Shown piece by piece: positions 1-8,146 of a DNA stretch of 64,000 bases. The position numbers were made by a program, and so were the translations under genes. The notes beneath the pieces are model-generated. The model did not search any database. It saw nothing but the letters and a program-made list of their open reading frames with translations, and was not told the DNA's origin. Position 1 is the first letter of the stretch, and each line of letters opens with the position of its first letter. The stretch is from an uncultured Sulfitobacter sp. (lineage in GTDB: Bacteria; Pseudomonadota; Alphaproteobacteria; Rhodobacterales; Rhodobacteraceae), in assembly GCF_947500075.1 (NCBI RefSeq), contig NZ_CANMQS010000004.1:535278-599277 (forward strand), read 5' to 3'.

Positions 1-207
1 GCGCCCTCCGTGGCGGAAGCCGAAGGCGTGGCCCGCGAGGAACTCATGCACATGGTGGAGACCTGTGACGGCCAGCCTGCCAACACGTTGCTGCTGATCT
101 CACGCGAGCTGACAGAGGCCGGGGTGAAGGAAAGCGTGCGCATCGTGGAGGCCCGCGATGCGGGTCTGGACCAATTCGCCATTCACGGGTCGCTCGACGA
201 AGACTAG
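1..207 (+). CDS. C-terminal fragment of an unidentified protein
   Basis: The frame is open from the left edge to a TAG at 205-207, so only the last 68 codons of a larger gene are present. The visible part is acidic and helical-looking and ends in GSLDED. I do not recognise the family. Its stop overlaps the stop of the convergent SnoaL-like gene within a shared CTAG. Codon use matches the neighbouring core genes. The true start lies outside the window. Confidence 0.6.
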   Translation, partial: APSVAEAEGVAREELMHMVETCDGQPANTLLLISRELTEAGVKESVRIVEARDAGLDQFAIHGSLDED

Positions 208-590
208 AATGGCGGCTTGTCCAGCACGGTCACAAAAGGCGCCCGCCAGGCAGGGGCCGGGTAGGGGTCGGGCCAGTATTCCACCTGCCGCCGGATCAGC
301 CCGTCTTCGATCGTGTGAAACGTCACCGCCCGGTCATGCCGCGTGCCATCGCTGACCTCCACGTCGGACACCGCGTCATGGTCCCCCGCCACAAGACGCA
401 CGACATTGAACTGCCACAGCCCCTCCGCCGGAAACCCGCTGTTGAGCGCGGCAAAGGCGTCGCGCCCGCGCAGATACTCCCCGGTTTGCGGCATGAAATA
501 CTCATATTGGGCATGCAAGAACGTGCTGGCATGACCGAAATCATTGGTCCCCATCGCCGCCCAGAAATCGCTGATCAATTGCGCTGACAT
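204..590 (-). CDS. SnoaL-like / NTF2-fold protein
   Basis: The 128-residue protein has the size and layout of a single NTF2-like cone fold: an N-terminal helix (ISDFWAAMGTNDFGHAS), a YEYFMPQTGEYLRGRDAFAALN segment typical of SnoaL-like proteins, then beta strands ending in a Trp/Pro-rich tail. Families of this fold include small hydrolases, isomerases and ligand binders, so no substrate can be assigned. A strong Shine-Dalgarno (GGAGGGACG) stands just before the ATG. It is convergent with the fragment at the left edge and divergent from dusA. No signal peptide is seen, so it is probably cytoplasmic. Confidence 0.8.
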   Translation of the reverse strand: MSAQLISDFWAAMGTNDFGHASTFLHAQYEYFMPQTGEYLRGRDAFAALNSGFPAEGLWQFNVVRLVAGDHDAVSDVEVSDGTRHDRAVTFHTIEDGLIRRQVEYWPDPYPAPAWRAPFVTVLDKPPF

Positions 591-713
591 CGTCCCTCCT
601 GCCTGCCAAAACCGTAAGCAGCGCCCAAATCGCTGTCAACGCAGGCACCTTTCCCAAAACGCCCAAGGCTGCTAACAGCCCAACCAAACCCAACCCGCCA
701 AGGACACGTCCCG

Positions 714-1724
714 ATGCCCAACCCAGCAATTGAACAGGCCGCCCGCCTGTCTGTGGCGCCGATGATGGATTGGACCGACCGCCACTGCCGGTATCTGCAC
801 CGGCTGCTGAGCGGGCGGGCGTTGCTCTATACGGAGATGGTCACGGCCCCTGCCTTGGTGCGGGGCGGGGCGCTGCATCTGCTGGACCATGGCGAGGCGG
901 AACATCCTGTGGCGCTGCAACTGGGCGGCTCTGATCCGGTGGAACTGGCCCAAGCCGCAAAGCTGGGGGAAGCGGCGGGCTATGATGAGATCAACCTCAA
1001 CGTCGGCTGCCCGTCAGACCGGGTGCAATCGGGCTGCTTTGGCGCGGTGCTGATGGAACGTCCTGCGCTGGTGGCCGCCTGCGTGGCCGAGATGCGCGCG
1101 GCGGTCGATGTGGATGTGACCGTGAAATGCCGCATCGGGGTGGATGATCAGGAGCCTGCCGAGGTCCTGCCGGAGTTTCTGGCCCAGATCATCGCCGCAG
1201 GCTGCACCCGCGTGACGATCCATGCGCGCAAGGCATGGTTGCAGGGGCTCAGCCCCAAGGAAAACCGCGACATTCCCCCGCTGGATTATCCGCTGGTGAT
1301 GCAGATGAAGCAGTATTTTCCCAATCTGCACATCTCCCTCAATGGCGGCATCACCACGCTGGATCAGGCGGAGGCGCTGCTGGATGCGGGTCTGGACGGG
1401 GTGATGATCGGCCGCGCAGCCTATCACAGCCCCGCAGAGATCCTCAGCACCGCCGACCGGCGGATTTTCGGACAGGGCACGGATACCACCGCCGAAGACG
1501 CTGTGCGCGCGATGCTGCCCTATATCGAGGCGCATCTGGTGGCGGGCGGCAGGCTCCATCAGGTCACCCGGCACATGCTGGGGCTCTTCACCGGGCGGCC
1601 CGGCGCGCGGGTGTGGCGGCGGACCTTGTCGGAAGGCGTGGCGAAACCGGGCGCGGGACCCCAGTTGGTTCTGGCGGCACTGGAGGAGGTCTTGGCTTTG
1701 GGGCGGCAACAGGCGGCGGAATAG
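714..1724 (+). CDS. dusA: tRNA-dihydrouridine(20/20a) synthase DusA
   Basis: This FMN enzyme reduces uridines 20/20a in the tRNA D-loop to dihydrouridine. The 336-residue length fits DusA. The N-terminus VAPMMDWTDRHCRYLHRLL and the catalytic segment NVGCPSDRVQSGCFGAVLM (general-acid Cys near residue 107) are diagnostic, as are HARKAWLQGLSPKENR and the FMN-phosphate region NGGITTLDQA...DGVMIGRAAY of the TIM barrel. The DusA subfamily is favoured over DusB/C by the HARKAWLxGLSPKxNR motif. An AAGGA ribosome site precedes the ATG. The gene is followed by a partial palindromic repeat. Confidence 0.95.
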   Translation: MPNPAIEQAARLSVAPMMDWTDRHCRYLHRLLSGRALLYTEMVTAPALVRGGALHLLDHGEAEHPVALQLGGSDPVELAQAAKLGEAAGYDEINLNVGCPSDRVQSGCFGAVLMERPALVAACVAEMRAAVDVDVTVKCRIGVDDQEPAEVLPEFLAQIIAAGCTRVTIHARKAWLQGLSPKENRDIPPLDYPLVMQMKQYFPNLHISLNGGITTLDQAEALLDAGLDGVMIGRAAYHSPAEILSTADRRIFGQGTDTTAEDAVRAMLPYIEAHLVAGGRLHQVTRHMLGLFTGRPGARVWRRTLSEGVAKPGAGPQLVLAALEEVLALGRQQAAE

Positions 1725-1734
1725 CCGAAGGCGG

Positions 1735-1794
1735 GCACCAGAAGAGATTTTAACCCTCCGGGGGGGTTTTTAAACCATTTGGAAGGGGCGGAGA
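1735..1794. repeat. Partial copy of CCATTTGG palindromic repeat (family 2)
   Basis: This is the right half of the roughly 110-bp palindrome seen in full at 43955-44066 and 52643-52748: CCAGAAGAGATTTTAACC, a CCTCCGGGGGGGTTTTTAAA block and CCATTTGGAAGGGGCGGAG. It lies directly downstream of dusA. The left arm is missing. Confidence 0.8.
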
Positions 1795-1865
1795 GGGGGG
1801 AGACCTGTCCTGCTGTTTGATCCAATGGGGAGGGGTTGGCGTAGGTCTTTTAAAAGGAGGGCGCA

Positions 1866-2243
1866 GTGCATCACATTCCATATGTTCTGAACATTCTGAT
1901 CCTGGTGCCTGTGGTGGCGGGGTTGATCCGGCATCCGGTGGGAGAGGCGTTGGCCGCATTTGGCGGGATTGCGGATGCGCCGGCGTTGCGGATGCTGGTG
2001 GCGTCGCTTTGGGCGGGCGTGTTGGTGGTGTCGGCCCTTGCGCTGATGGATCCGCTGCGGTTCTGGCCGGTGCTGCTGTTTCAGGTGGTCTACAAGACGT
2101 TTTTTGTGCTGCTGTGGGTCGTCCCGATCTGGCTGGGGCGGGCTGAGGGGGGGATCCCTGTGGGGCCGGTGGCGGTCTTTGGGTTCATCATCGCGGTCTG
2201 GCCCTTTTTCATTGTGGCCGCGTGGCGTTCAGGGCAGATGTAG
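1866..2243 (+). CDS. Small multipass membrane protein, unknown function
   Basis: The 125-residue protein has about four hydrophobic segments: residues 5-20 (NILILVPVVAGLI), 42-60, 68-88 (FWPVLLFQVVYKTFFVLLWVV) and 103-120 (AVFGFIIAVWPFFIVAAW). It is therefore predicted to sit in the inner membrane. The start is a GTG chosen because AAAAGGAGGG lies at ideal spacing upstream. It precedes a TauE/SafE permease on the same strand by 27 bp and may be co-transcribed with it. No catalytic motif or known family was recognised. Confidence 0.7.
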   Translation: MHHIPYVLNILILVPVVAGLIRHPVGEALAAFGGIADAPALRMLVASLWAGVLVVSALALMDPLRFWPVLLFQVVYKTFFVLLWVVPIWLGRAEGGIPVGPVAVFGFIIAVWPFFIVAAWRSGQM

Positions 2244-2270
2244 CGGCGCGATTGACGAAGGACGTATTGA

Positions 2271-3092
2271 ATGCCCGATCCCACGCTTTTGATCAGCATG
2301 GCCCTGCTGCTGGCCGCCATTGGTGCGTTTGCCGGCGTGCTGGCGGGGCTCTTGGGCGTGGGCGGCGGCATCGTGCTGGTGCCTGCGTTTTTCTATGCCT
2401 TTCAGACGCTGGGCTATGACGGGCCGCAGCTGATGCAGATGTGTCTGGCGACCTCACTGGCGACGATCATCGTGACCTCGCTGCGGTCGGTGCATGGGCA
2501 CAGCAGGAAAGGTGCGGTGGATTGGGAGATCCTGCGCGGCTGGGCACCGGGGATCGCGGTGGGGGCGGTGATCGGCATGTTCGTGGTGGCCGGATTGCGG
2601 TCGCAGACCTTGCAGGCGATCTTTGGCATTCTGGCGCTGATTGTCGGGCTTTACATGGGCTTTGGCCGCGCGGAATGGCGGCTGGGGCAAAGGATGCCGC
2701 GCGGCGCGGGGCGGCTGGCGTTGTCGCCTGCGGTGGGCTTTGCCTCTGTGCTGATGGGGATTGGCGGGGGCAGCTTTGGGGTGCCGTTGATGAGCCTGTT
2801 CAACACGCCCATTCACCGGGCCGTGGCGACGGCGGCGGGGTTTGGCGTGGTGATTGCCGTGCCTGCGGTCATCGGGTTTCTCTTTGTCGAGATGCAGGCA
2901 GGCAAGCCGCCGCTGACGATTGGCACGGTCAATCTGGTGGCTTTTGGGATCGTGATCGCGATGACGCTGATCACCGCCCCCTTGGGCGTGAAGCTGGCCC
3001 ATGCGATGGATCCCAAACCGCTCAAGCGCGTCTTTGCGGTGTTTCTGATCGCCGTGGCGCTCAACATGCTGAGAAAAGCGCTGTGGGGCTGA
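2271..3092 (+). CDS. TauE/SafE-family permease
   Basis: The 273-residue inner-membrane protein has the two-fold repeated architecture of TauE/SafE (DUF81) transporters. The first half carries GVLAGLLGVGGGIVLVPAFF and the second VLMGIGGGSFGVPLMSLF, the paired Gly-rich motifs of the family. About eight hydrophobic helices are visible. Family members export or import sulfite, sulfoacetate or other organic anions, but substrate cannot be read from sequence. A second, divergent TauE/SafE protein is encoded at 34795-35550. The stop overlaps the likely GTG start of the downstream oxygenase-like gene. Confidence 0.9.
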   Translation: MPDPTLLISMALLLAAIGAFAGVLAGLLGVGGGIVLVPAFFYAFQTLGYDGPQLMQMCLATSLATIIVTSLRSVHGHSRKGAVDWEILRGWAPGIAVGAVIGMFVVAGLRSQTLQAIFGILALIVGLYMGFGRAEWRLGQRMPRGAGRLALSPAVGFASVLMGIGGGSFGVPLMSLFNTPIHRAVATAAGFGVVIAVPAVIGFLFVEMQAGKPPLTIGTVNLVAFGIVIAMTLITAPLGVKLAHAMDPKPLKRVFAVFLIAVALNMLRKALWG

Positions 3093-3823
3093 GCGATGAC
3101 GGCTTTGTCGTCTTTGAGGCGGAAGCAGATGTTGCCCGCTGGGCGGCGGCTGCGGTGCAGGCGGGCAGGGCGCTGTCGTCTGATCCACAGATCCGCGCGG
3201 CCAACCTGCGCCATGGCGAGACATGGTTTGTGGGCGTCGATGCCTTGCCGAATGATGGCGCGGGGGCGATCAACGGCGTCCCGCTCCATGGCCCGTGGCA
3301 GGACCACATCACTGCGCCGGATCACTGGCACGCGGCACAGCTGTCGATTGTCTACCCCGGTTACCCCAGACAGGACGTGGGGGAATCAGACGCCAACCAC
3401 CGCTACCGCATCACGCGGCACGCGGCCCATGTGGACGGGTTGCTGCCCGAAGGGCCCGCGCGGCGGCGGTTTCTGCGGGAGCCACACGCCTTCATCCTCG
3501 GCCTGCCCCTGAATGCCTGCACCGCCGCCCCGCTGATGGTCTGGCCCGGCAGCCAGCGGATCATGGGCGACGCCCTGCGTGCGGCGATTGGCACGCGGGA
3601 TCCGGCAACCGTGGACCTGACCGAAGACTACCAGGCCGCCCGCCGCGACGTCTTCGCGCAAATCACGCCGCAGCCCGTCCAGGCCACTCCGGGCCAGTCG
3701 ATCCTGCTCCACCGTCACCTGCTGCATGGCGTGGCCCCCTGGGCCGACAACGAGACCGCACCGCCCGAAGGCCGGATGATCGCCTACTTCCGTCCCCAGA
3801 CGCATGCCGCCGATTGGCTCTGA
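3083..3823 (+). CDS. Fe(II)/2-oxoglutarate-type oxygenase-like protein
   Basis: About 246 residues from a GTG start that overlaps the permease stop by 10 nt; the coding frame has no ATG near its beginning, so the start is uncertain. The protein has HVDG as a possible HxD metal motif (near residue 115), a distal His in LLHRHLLHGV, and a nearby Arg (GRMIAYFRPQ) suited to 2-oxoglutarate binding. The context APLMVWPGSQRIM followed by GQSILLHRHLLHGV resembles the jelly-roll core of phytanoyl-CoA-dioxygenase-like enzymes. Assignment is by motif only and no substrate is inferred. Confidence 0.65.
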   Translation: MGLSDDGFVVFEAEADVARWAAAAVQAGRALSSDPQIRAANLRHGETWFVGVDALPNDGAGAINGVPLHGPWQDHITAPDHWHAAQLSIVYPGYPRQDVGESDANHRYRITRHAAHVDGLLPEGPARRRFLREPHAFILGLPLNACTAAPLMVWPGSQRIMGDALRAAIGTRDPATVDLTEDYQAARRDVFAQITPQPVQATPGQSILLHRHLLHGVAPWADNETAPPEGRMIAYFRPQTHAADWL

Positions 3824-3958
3824 TCCACAGACAAAGACCAAGTCTGCCCCCGCATTGTCGCCTGATTTCCCCATCATGACCCCCGCAGTGCCCCATTCTT
3901 GCCATCTCTTCGCGGATACTTGGACGGGTATCAAACCGTAGGGACGGGGTATTGAACG

Positions 3959-4207
3959 ATGATGATTGTTATGACGGGACCGAACACCGCAGGGCAGGGC
4001 AACGTGATGTATACAAACGCAACCGCACCCATGCGCGGGCAGCATGCCTTTGGCATGAAAGGCAATTTTCGCCAGCCTGACATGCTCGGCTTCACCACGA
4101 TTTCCGGCTATGCCGCCAACGCCAACTACGCCCCCGAAGGGCTGGGCGGCGCGATCACCCATGATCTGGGGCTCGATTTCCTTTTTAGCATCGCGGGCGC
4201 GCGTTAA
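3959..4207 (+). CDS. Small hypothetical protein (82 aa)
   Basis: A short ORF beginning with two adjacent ATGs (a further in-frame ATG lies at 3971). The product is rich in Gly, Asn and Ala and has no hydrophobic helix, no cysteine and no recognised motif. There is no strong ribosome site. It is convergent with the DUF1289 gene, ending 16 bp from it. Codon use resembles the neighbours, which is the main reason to keep it. It may not be a real gene. Confidence 0.45.
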   Translation: MMIVMTGPNTAGQGNVMYTNATAPMRGQHAFGMKGNFRQPDMLGFTTISGYAANANYAPEGLGGAITHDLGLDFLFSIAGAR

Positions 4208-4223
4208 GCGCATCAAACAAGGC

Positions 4224-4460
4224 TCAGGGCTTGCGCGCCAGACGTGCCGCACGGCCCCCCCGGCGCTTGGTCAGCAGACCCGCACGGCTGGGCAGTTCAT
4301 CCATGATGGCGCGGCGCACCTCCGGTGACATCCGCCCCCAGCTGCCAATCTCATCAATCGAGCGCATGCAGCCCGTACACAGCCGCGTCTCGGGATGGAT
4401 CACGCAGATCTTCACGCAGGGGCTTTCGATCTCCTGCCGTTTCCAGACCTCGTCACTCAT
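4224..4460 (-). CDS. DUF1289 family small Cys protein
   Basis: The 78-residue product has the DUF1289 pattern: SPCVKICVIHPETRLCTGCMRSIDEIGSW, with four cysteines arranged C-x3-C ... C-x2-C that probably bind a metal. This is followed by a basic Arg-rich tail. The function of the family is unknown. The ATG start overlaps the 3' end of ruvX by 8 nt (ATGAGTGA), which indicates translational coupling in a ccmI-ruvX-DUF1289 operon. A much longer upstream extension of the frame runs antisense-like through ruvX and was discarded. Confidence 0.88.
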   Translation of the reverse strand: MSDEVWKRQEIESPCVKICVIHPETRLCTGCMRSIDEIGSWGRMSPEVRRAIMDELPSRAGLLTKRRGGRAARLARKP

Positions 4461-4941
4461 CAGATACCTCTTGACTGCGCAGCACTGCCAGACGGTCCAG
4501 CAGCCCTTGTAAGATATACCCCGCCGCCACGTGATCAATGACCTCCGCCCGACGTTTGCGTGAGGCGTCCGCTTCCAGCAGCGCACGCTCCGCCGCAACC
4601 GTGGACAGGCGTTCGTCCCAGAAGGTGATGGGCAGGGGATGCAGCTGGTCGAAGTTACGCGCAAAGGCCCGCGTGGACTGGCAGCGCGGCCCTTCCGAGC
4701 CATCCATGTTGCGCGGCAGGCCCAGCACCAGCCCACCAATGGACCGCGCGCCAATGATCTCCACCAGCCGGGCGGCATCCAGCCCGAACTTGCGCCGCCT
4801 GATCGTCTCCAATGGCGTGGCCACATGGCCGAAACTGTCGCTCACCGCGACGCCGATGGTCTTTTCACCCAGATCAAGCCCGATCAGCGCCTGCATCGGC
4901 GGCAGGCTGGCCGCGAAGTCTGCGGCCTCCTCATGGATCAT
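4453..4941 (-). CDS. ruvX: Putative pre-16S rRNA nuclease / YqgF (RuvX)
   Basis: The 162-residue RNase H-fold protein belongs to the YqgF/RuvX family, implicated in 16S rRNA 5'-end maturation and historically called a Holliday junction resolvase. The N-terminal strand ALIGLDLGEKTIGVAVSD carries the first catalytic Asp. The central GGLVLGLPRNMDGSEGPRCQ and WDERLSTVAAERAL (second acidic residue) are family signatures, and EVIDHVAAGYILQGLLD supplies the last Asp. Its start overlaps the ccmI stop (ATGA), so the two are co-translated. Confidence 0.95.
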   Translation of the reverse strand: MIHEEAADFAASLPPMQALIGLDLGEKTIGVAVSDSFGHVATPLETIRRRKFGLDAARLVEIIGARSIGGLVLGLPRNMDGSEGPRCQSTRAFARNFDQLHPLPITFWDERLSTVAAERALLEADASRKRRAEVIDHVAAGYILQGLLDRLAVLRSQEVSDE

Positions 4942-6161
4942 TCCGCCACCCCGGCCTGCGATCCGGCATCGCGGATAATGTCGAGCGCACCCGCGTCCCC
5001 GTCAAACACCACCATCGCATTGTCAAAGACCGCGCGCGCCTGCGTGGGCTGGCCCAACACCCCAAGCGAGGTGATCAGCCGCGCCCAATCGGTGGGCGGC
5101 CCGCCTTCGTTGGCCAGCCGGTCGGCAAGGCCCTCGACCATGGCGCCGATCATCTCCATCCGCTCCGCCACGCTCATGTCGCCTGCGGCATCAATGTCCT
5201 CCTGTGACGGACCGGGCGCACCTGAGCCCACCGCCGGGATCTCGTACCGCACGCCGGCCAGAGCCGCGACCTGTCCGATCTGCTGCTGAATGGGGCCGAT
5301 CCACGCGGCCTCCGGTGGCCCCCGGCGCAAAAGCTGATCCCACAGGCGGAACGTAATATCCGGCCGCCCGGTCTGGATGCGCATCAACCCGATGTAATAG
5401 CGCGCGCGCCCGTCCGTCTCATCCAGATCTAGCGTGGCGCGAAACACCCGCTCCGCTTCCGGAGAGACATAGCCCCCCGCCGCCAGCACCAGAAGCTCCC
5501 CGTAGTCGCCCAGTTCCGCGACCGTGACCTCTTCCCCGCGCATGCGCACCAAGTGTTCCTGCGCCCGTGCAGCGGCGGCGAAATTGCCAAGGCGCGCTTC
5601 GGTCTGGGCCAGCAGGATATGGCCCTCTACATCGTCAGGGCGGTTGGCCACGGCGGTGCGCAGCTGTTCGACCAGCACCATGAATTCCTCAGCCGGTTCG
5701 GGCGCATTGGGCATCTCGGGCAGGCTGTCTTCGGCGGCCTGCTGGCTGGGGCGGTTTTCGCGCAGCTCTTCGGCAAAGGCGATCCGGTCCGCGCGGGACA
5801 TGTCGCCATACCCCGGCGCACCCAGCACCGCATAAAGCCCCGCCGACGCGCCCACCAAAGCCAGACCAAGGGCGGCAACAAACAACCCCTGCGGCGTGCC
5901 ACCGGTCACGTCCGCCTCTTTCACCGCAGCATCCGCTGCCAGAATGCGCCGGGAAATCTCTGTCTTGGCCTGTGCGGCATCCTCGGCCGAGATCACGCCG
6001 CGCGCCACATCCTTTTCGACCCCTGCCAACTGGTCGCGGTAGACGCGCAAATCGTAATCCGCGGCATCCTCCACCGGGTCTGCGGCACCGCGTATCATGG
6101 CGCGCGCCAGCAAGAAGGCGACAGCGGAACCCATCGCCACGGTGATGATCCAGAATAACAT
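4938..6161 (-). CDS. ccmI: c-type cytochrome biogenesis protein CcmI
   Basis: The 407-residue membrane protein acts in the haem-ligation branch of System I cytochrome c maturation, presenting apocytochrome to the CcmF/H ligase. It starts with a transmembrane helix (MLFWIITVAMGSAVAFLLARAM), followed by the conserved DLRVYRDQLAGVEKDVARGVIS segment, a second hydrophobic helix near residues 90-110 (GLFVAALGLALVGASAGLYA) and a periplasmic TPR-like domain. The other ccm genes lie 30 kb away (35.9-38.7 kb). The gene is divergent from the sarcosine oxidase operon. Confidence 0.93.
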   Translation of the reverse strand: MLFWIITVAMGSAVAFLLARAMIRGAADPVEDAADYDLRVYRDQLAGVEKDVARGVISAEDAAQAKTEISRRILAADAAVKEADVTGGTPQGLFVAALGLALVGASAGLYAVLGAPGYGDMSRADRIAFAEELRENRPSQQAAEDSLPEMPNAPEPAEEFMVLVEQLRTAVANRPDDVEGHILLAQTEARLGNFAAAARAQEHLVRMRGEEVTVAELGDYGELLVLAAGGYVSPEAERVFRATLDLDETDGRARYYIGLMRIQTGRPDITFRLWDQLLRRGPPEAAWIGPIQQQIGQVAALAGVRYEIPAVGSGAPGPSQEDIDAAGDMSVAERMEMIGAMVEGLADRLANEGGPPTDWARLITSLGVLGQPTQARAVFDNAMVVFDGDAGALDIIRDAGSQAGVAE

Positions 6162-6398
6162 CGGCGCTCGCGCCCTTTTCGTTCGGTTTTCCCTGCCCGG
6201 TATCTAATCGCTGCGCGCCCGCTGCAAAAGGGGCCAAATGTGTCGCACCCTCCATCTGCGCCGCTCAATTGCCGCCCATGTCGCAAAACTGCTAAGGAAT
6301 GCCGTGGGGAGTATCCTCTTATCTGAGCATCCGTTCAGAAGAGTTCAGGGGCATACCACACCCCGAATCCGCCCGTTTGCCATGCCACAGGGACGCAT

Positions 6399-7643
6399 AT
6401 GAAGAAGTATTCCGTTTTTGCAGTCGCCCGTGAGGCGATGCGCCACCACACCGGCTGGACGCGGGCGTGGCGTGATGCGCAGCCGAAAAAACGCTATGAT
6501 GCGATCATCATCGGGGCAGGGGGCCATGGGTTGGCCACGGCCTATTATCTGGGCAAGAACTTCGGCATCACCAATGTGGCGATCCTTGAGAAAGGCTGGC
6601 TCGGCGGCGGCAACACCGGACGCAACACCACGATCATCCGCTCCAACTACCTGCAGGACCCCTCTGCGGCGATCTACGAAAAATCCCGCTCTCTCTATGA
6701 AACGATGAGCCAGGATCTGAACTACAACGTCATGTTCTCGCCGCGCGGCGTGATCATGCTGGCCCAGACCGAACACGAAGTGCGCGGCTACAAACGCACG
6801 GCCCATGCCAATGCGTTGCAAGGTGTGACGACCGAATGGATCACCCCGGCGCGCGTCAAGGAACTCTGCCCGATCATGAACATCGACGGGCCGCGCTATC
6901 CGGTACTGGGGGGGCTCTGGCAGGCCCGTGGCGGCACCGCCCGGCATGACGCTGTCGCATGGGGCTATGCGCGGGCATGTTCCGACATGGGCATGGACGT
7001 GATCCAGAAATGCGAAGTCACCGGCATCCGCGCGGAGGGTGGCAAAGTCGTCGGCGTCTCCACCAACCGCGGCGACATCGATTGCGACAAACTCGGCATG
7101 GTGGTCGCAGGCCACTCCGGCCATCTGGCCGACATGGCAGGCTTCCGTCTGCCGGTGGAATCCGTTGCCCTGCAAGCACTGGTCTCTGAACCCATCAAAC
7201 CCTGCATGGACATCGTCGTGATGGCCAACACCGTGCACGGCTACATGAGCCAGTCCGACAAGGGCGAAATGGTCATCGGCGGCGGCACGGATGGCTACAA
7301 CAACTACACCCAACGCGGGTCTTTCCACCACATCGAGGAAACCGTGCGCGCGCTGGTCGAGACCTTCCCGATGATCTCCCGCCTGAAAATGCTGCGCCAA
7401 TGGGGCGGCATCGTGGATGTGACCGGTGACCGCTCGCCGATCCTCAGCAAAACCCCCGTCGATGGCATCTTCATCAACTGCGGCTGGGGCACGGGCGGTT
7501 TCAAAGCCATTCCCGGCTCCGGCTGGGCCATGGCCGAACTGATGGCCAAAGGCCGCTCGCCGCTCACCGACGCCTTCGGGATGGAACGCTTCCGCGAAGG
7601 CCGCTTCATCGATGAAAGCGTGGCAGCGGGGGTGGCACACTGA
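6399..7643 (+). CDS. soxB: Sarcosine oxidase, beta subunit
   Basis: The 414-residue flavoprotein subunit of heterotetrameric sarcosine oxidase oxidises sarcosine to glycine, passing a one-carbon unit to tetrahydrofolate. It has the dinucleotide fold IIIGAGGHGLATAYYLG (Gly-x-Gly-x2-Gly at residues 39-44) and a DAO-type C-terminus ending INCGWGTGGFKAIPGSGW. The first residues MKKYSVFAVAREAMRHHTGW are typical of alphaproteobacterial SoxB. It is the first gene of a soxBDAG operon and is divergent from ccmI, leaving a 237-bp shared upstream region. Confidence 0.95.
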   Translation: MKKYSVFAVAREAMRHHTGWTRAWRDAQPKKRYDAIIIGAGGHGLATAYYLGKNFGITNVAILEKGWLGGGNTGRNTTIIRSNYLQDPSAAIYEKSRSLYETMSQDLNYNVMFSPRGVIMLAQTEHEVRGYKRTAHANALQGVTTEWITPARVKELCPIMNIDGPRYPVLGGLWQARGGTARHDAVAWGYARACSDMGMDVIQKCEVTGIRAEGGKVVGVSTNRGDIDCDKLGMVVAGHSGHLADMAGFRLPVESVALQALVSEPIKPCMDIVVMANTVHGYMSQSDKGEMVIGGGTDGYNNYTQRGSFHHIEETVRALVETFPMISRLKMLRQWGGIVDVTGDRSPILSKTPVDGIFINCGWGTGGFKAIPGSGWAMAELMAKGRSPLTDAFGMERFREGRFIDESVAAGVAH

Positions 7644-7680
7644 TGACCGACCCGCTCCAAACCCCGCAGGGAGGCCTGAC

Positions 7681-8004
7681 ATGCTGAACATCCACTGCCC
7701 CAACTGCGGCGTCACCGCCGAGGAAACCGAATTCCACGCCCACGGCGAAGCGCATCTCACCCGCTTCGGCCCCGGCGCGTCCGACGACGATTTTGAATCC
7801 TACCTCTTCATGCGCGCCAACCCCAAAGGCGTGCACTTCGAACGCTGGCGCCACCAGAACGGCTGCGGCAAGTGGTTCCACATGGCCCGCTGCACCATGA
7901 CCCTCGAAATCTTCGGCACCTACAGCGCCCAGACCACCGAGCCGCCACAGGACATCCTCGACCGCATCCGCGCACGCCGCCCGGACTGGAACCCACACCC
8001 ATGA
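7681..8004 (+). CDS. soxD: Sarcosine oxidase, delta subunit
   Basis: A 107-residue zinc-binding subunit of the heterotetramer. The metal site is visible as CPNCG at the N-terminus (residues 6-10) and the C-x6-H-x2-C segment CGKWFHMARC near residues 62-71. The ATG is preceded by AGGGAGG, so the upstream in-frame extension is not used. It follows soxB by 37 bp. Downstream is an unusual 142-bp gap before soxA, filled with short perfect hairpins. Confidence 0.95.
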   Translation: MLNIHCPNCGVTAEETEFHAHGEAHLTRFGPGASDDDFESYLFMRANPKGVHFERWRHQNGCGKWFHMARCTMTLEIFGTYSAQTTEPPQDILDRIRARRPDWNPHP

Positions 8005-8009
8005 CCACC

Positions 8010-8034
8010 CCCCTCTTTTCTCCAAAAATATCCC
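8010..8034 (-). repeat. Dispersed ATATTTTTGG...CCAAAAAGAGGG motif (family 3), copy 1
   Basis: CCCTCTTTTCTCCAAAAATA followed by TCCC is a slightly degenerate, inverted copy of the 24-bp motif seen five more times in this window. Here it lies 6 bp after the soxD stop inside an operon; the TTTTTGGCCAAAAA core is altered. Confidence 0.6.
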
Positions 8035-8039
8035 AGAGC

Positions 8040-8105
8040 GCGAGACAGCGTCTCGCCCATTTTTGCCAAAGCAAAAATCATAAAATCGAACGCGGGCTTG
8101 CCCGC
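8040..8105. repeat. Three consecutive perfect hairpins between soxD and soxA
   Basis: Three short perfect inverted repeats follow each other: GCGAGAC-agc-GTCTCGC (8040-8056), ATTTTTGC-caaa-GCAAAAAT (8059-8078) and GCGGGC-tt-GCCCGC (8092-8105). None has the U-tract of an intrinsic terminator in the forward direction, so they may act as mRNA processing or stability elements within the sox operon, or simply be a repetitive-element insertion. Confidence 0.75.
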
Positions 8106-8146
8106 ACAATCCACTCCGTCTTCCTTCGTGCGAAAGGTCTGCTGAG

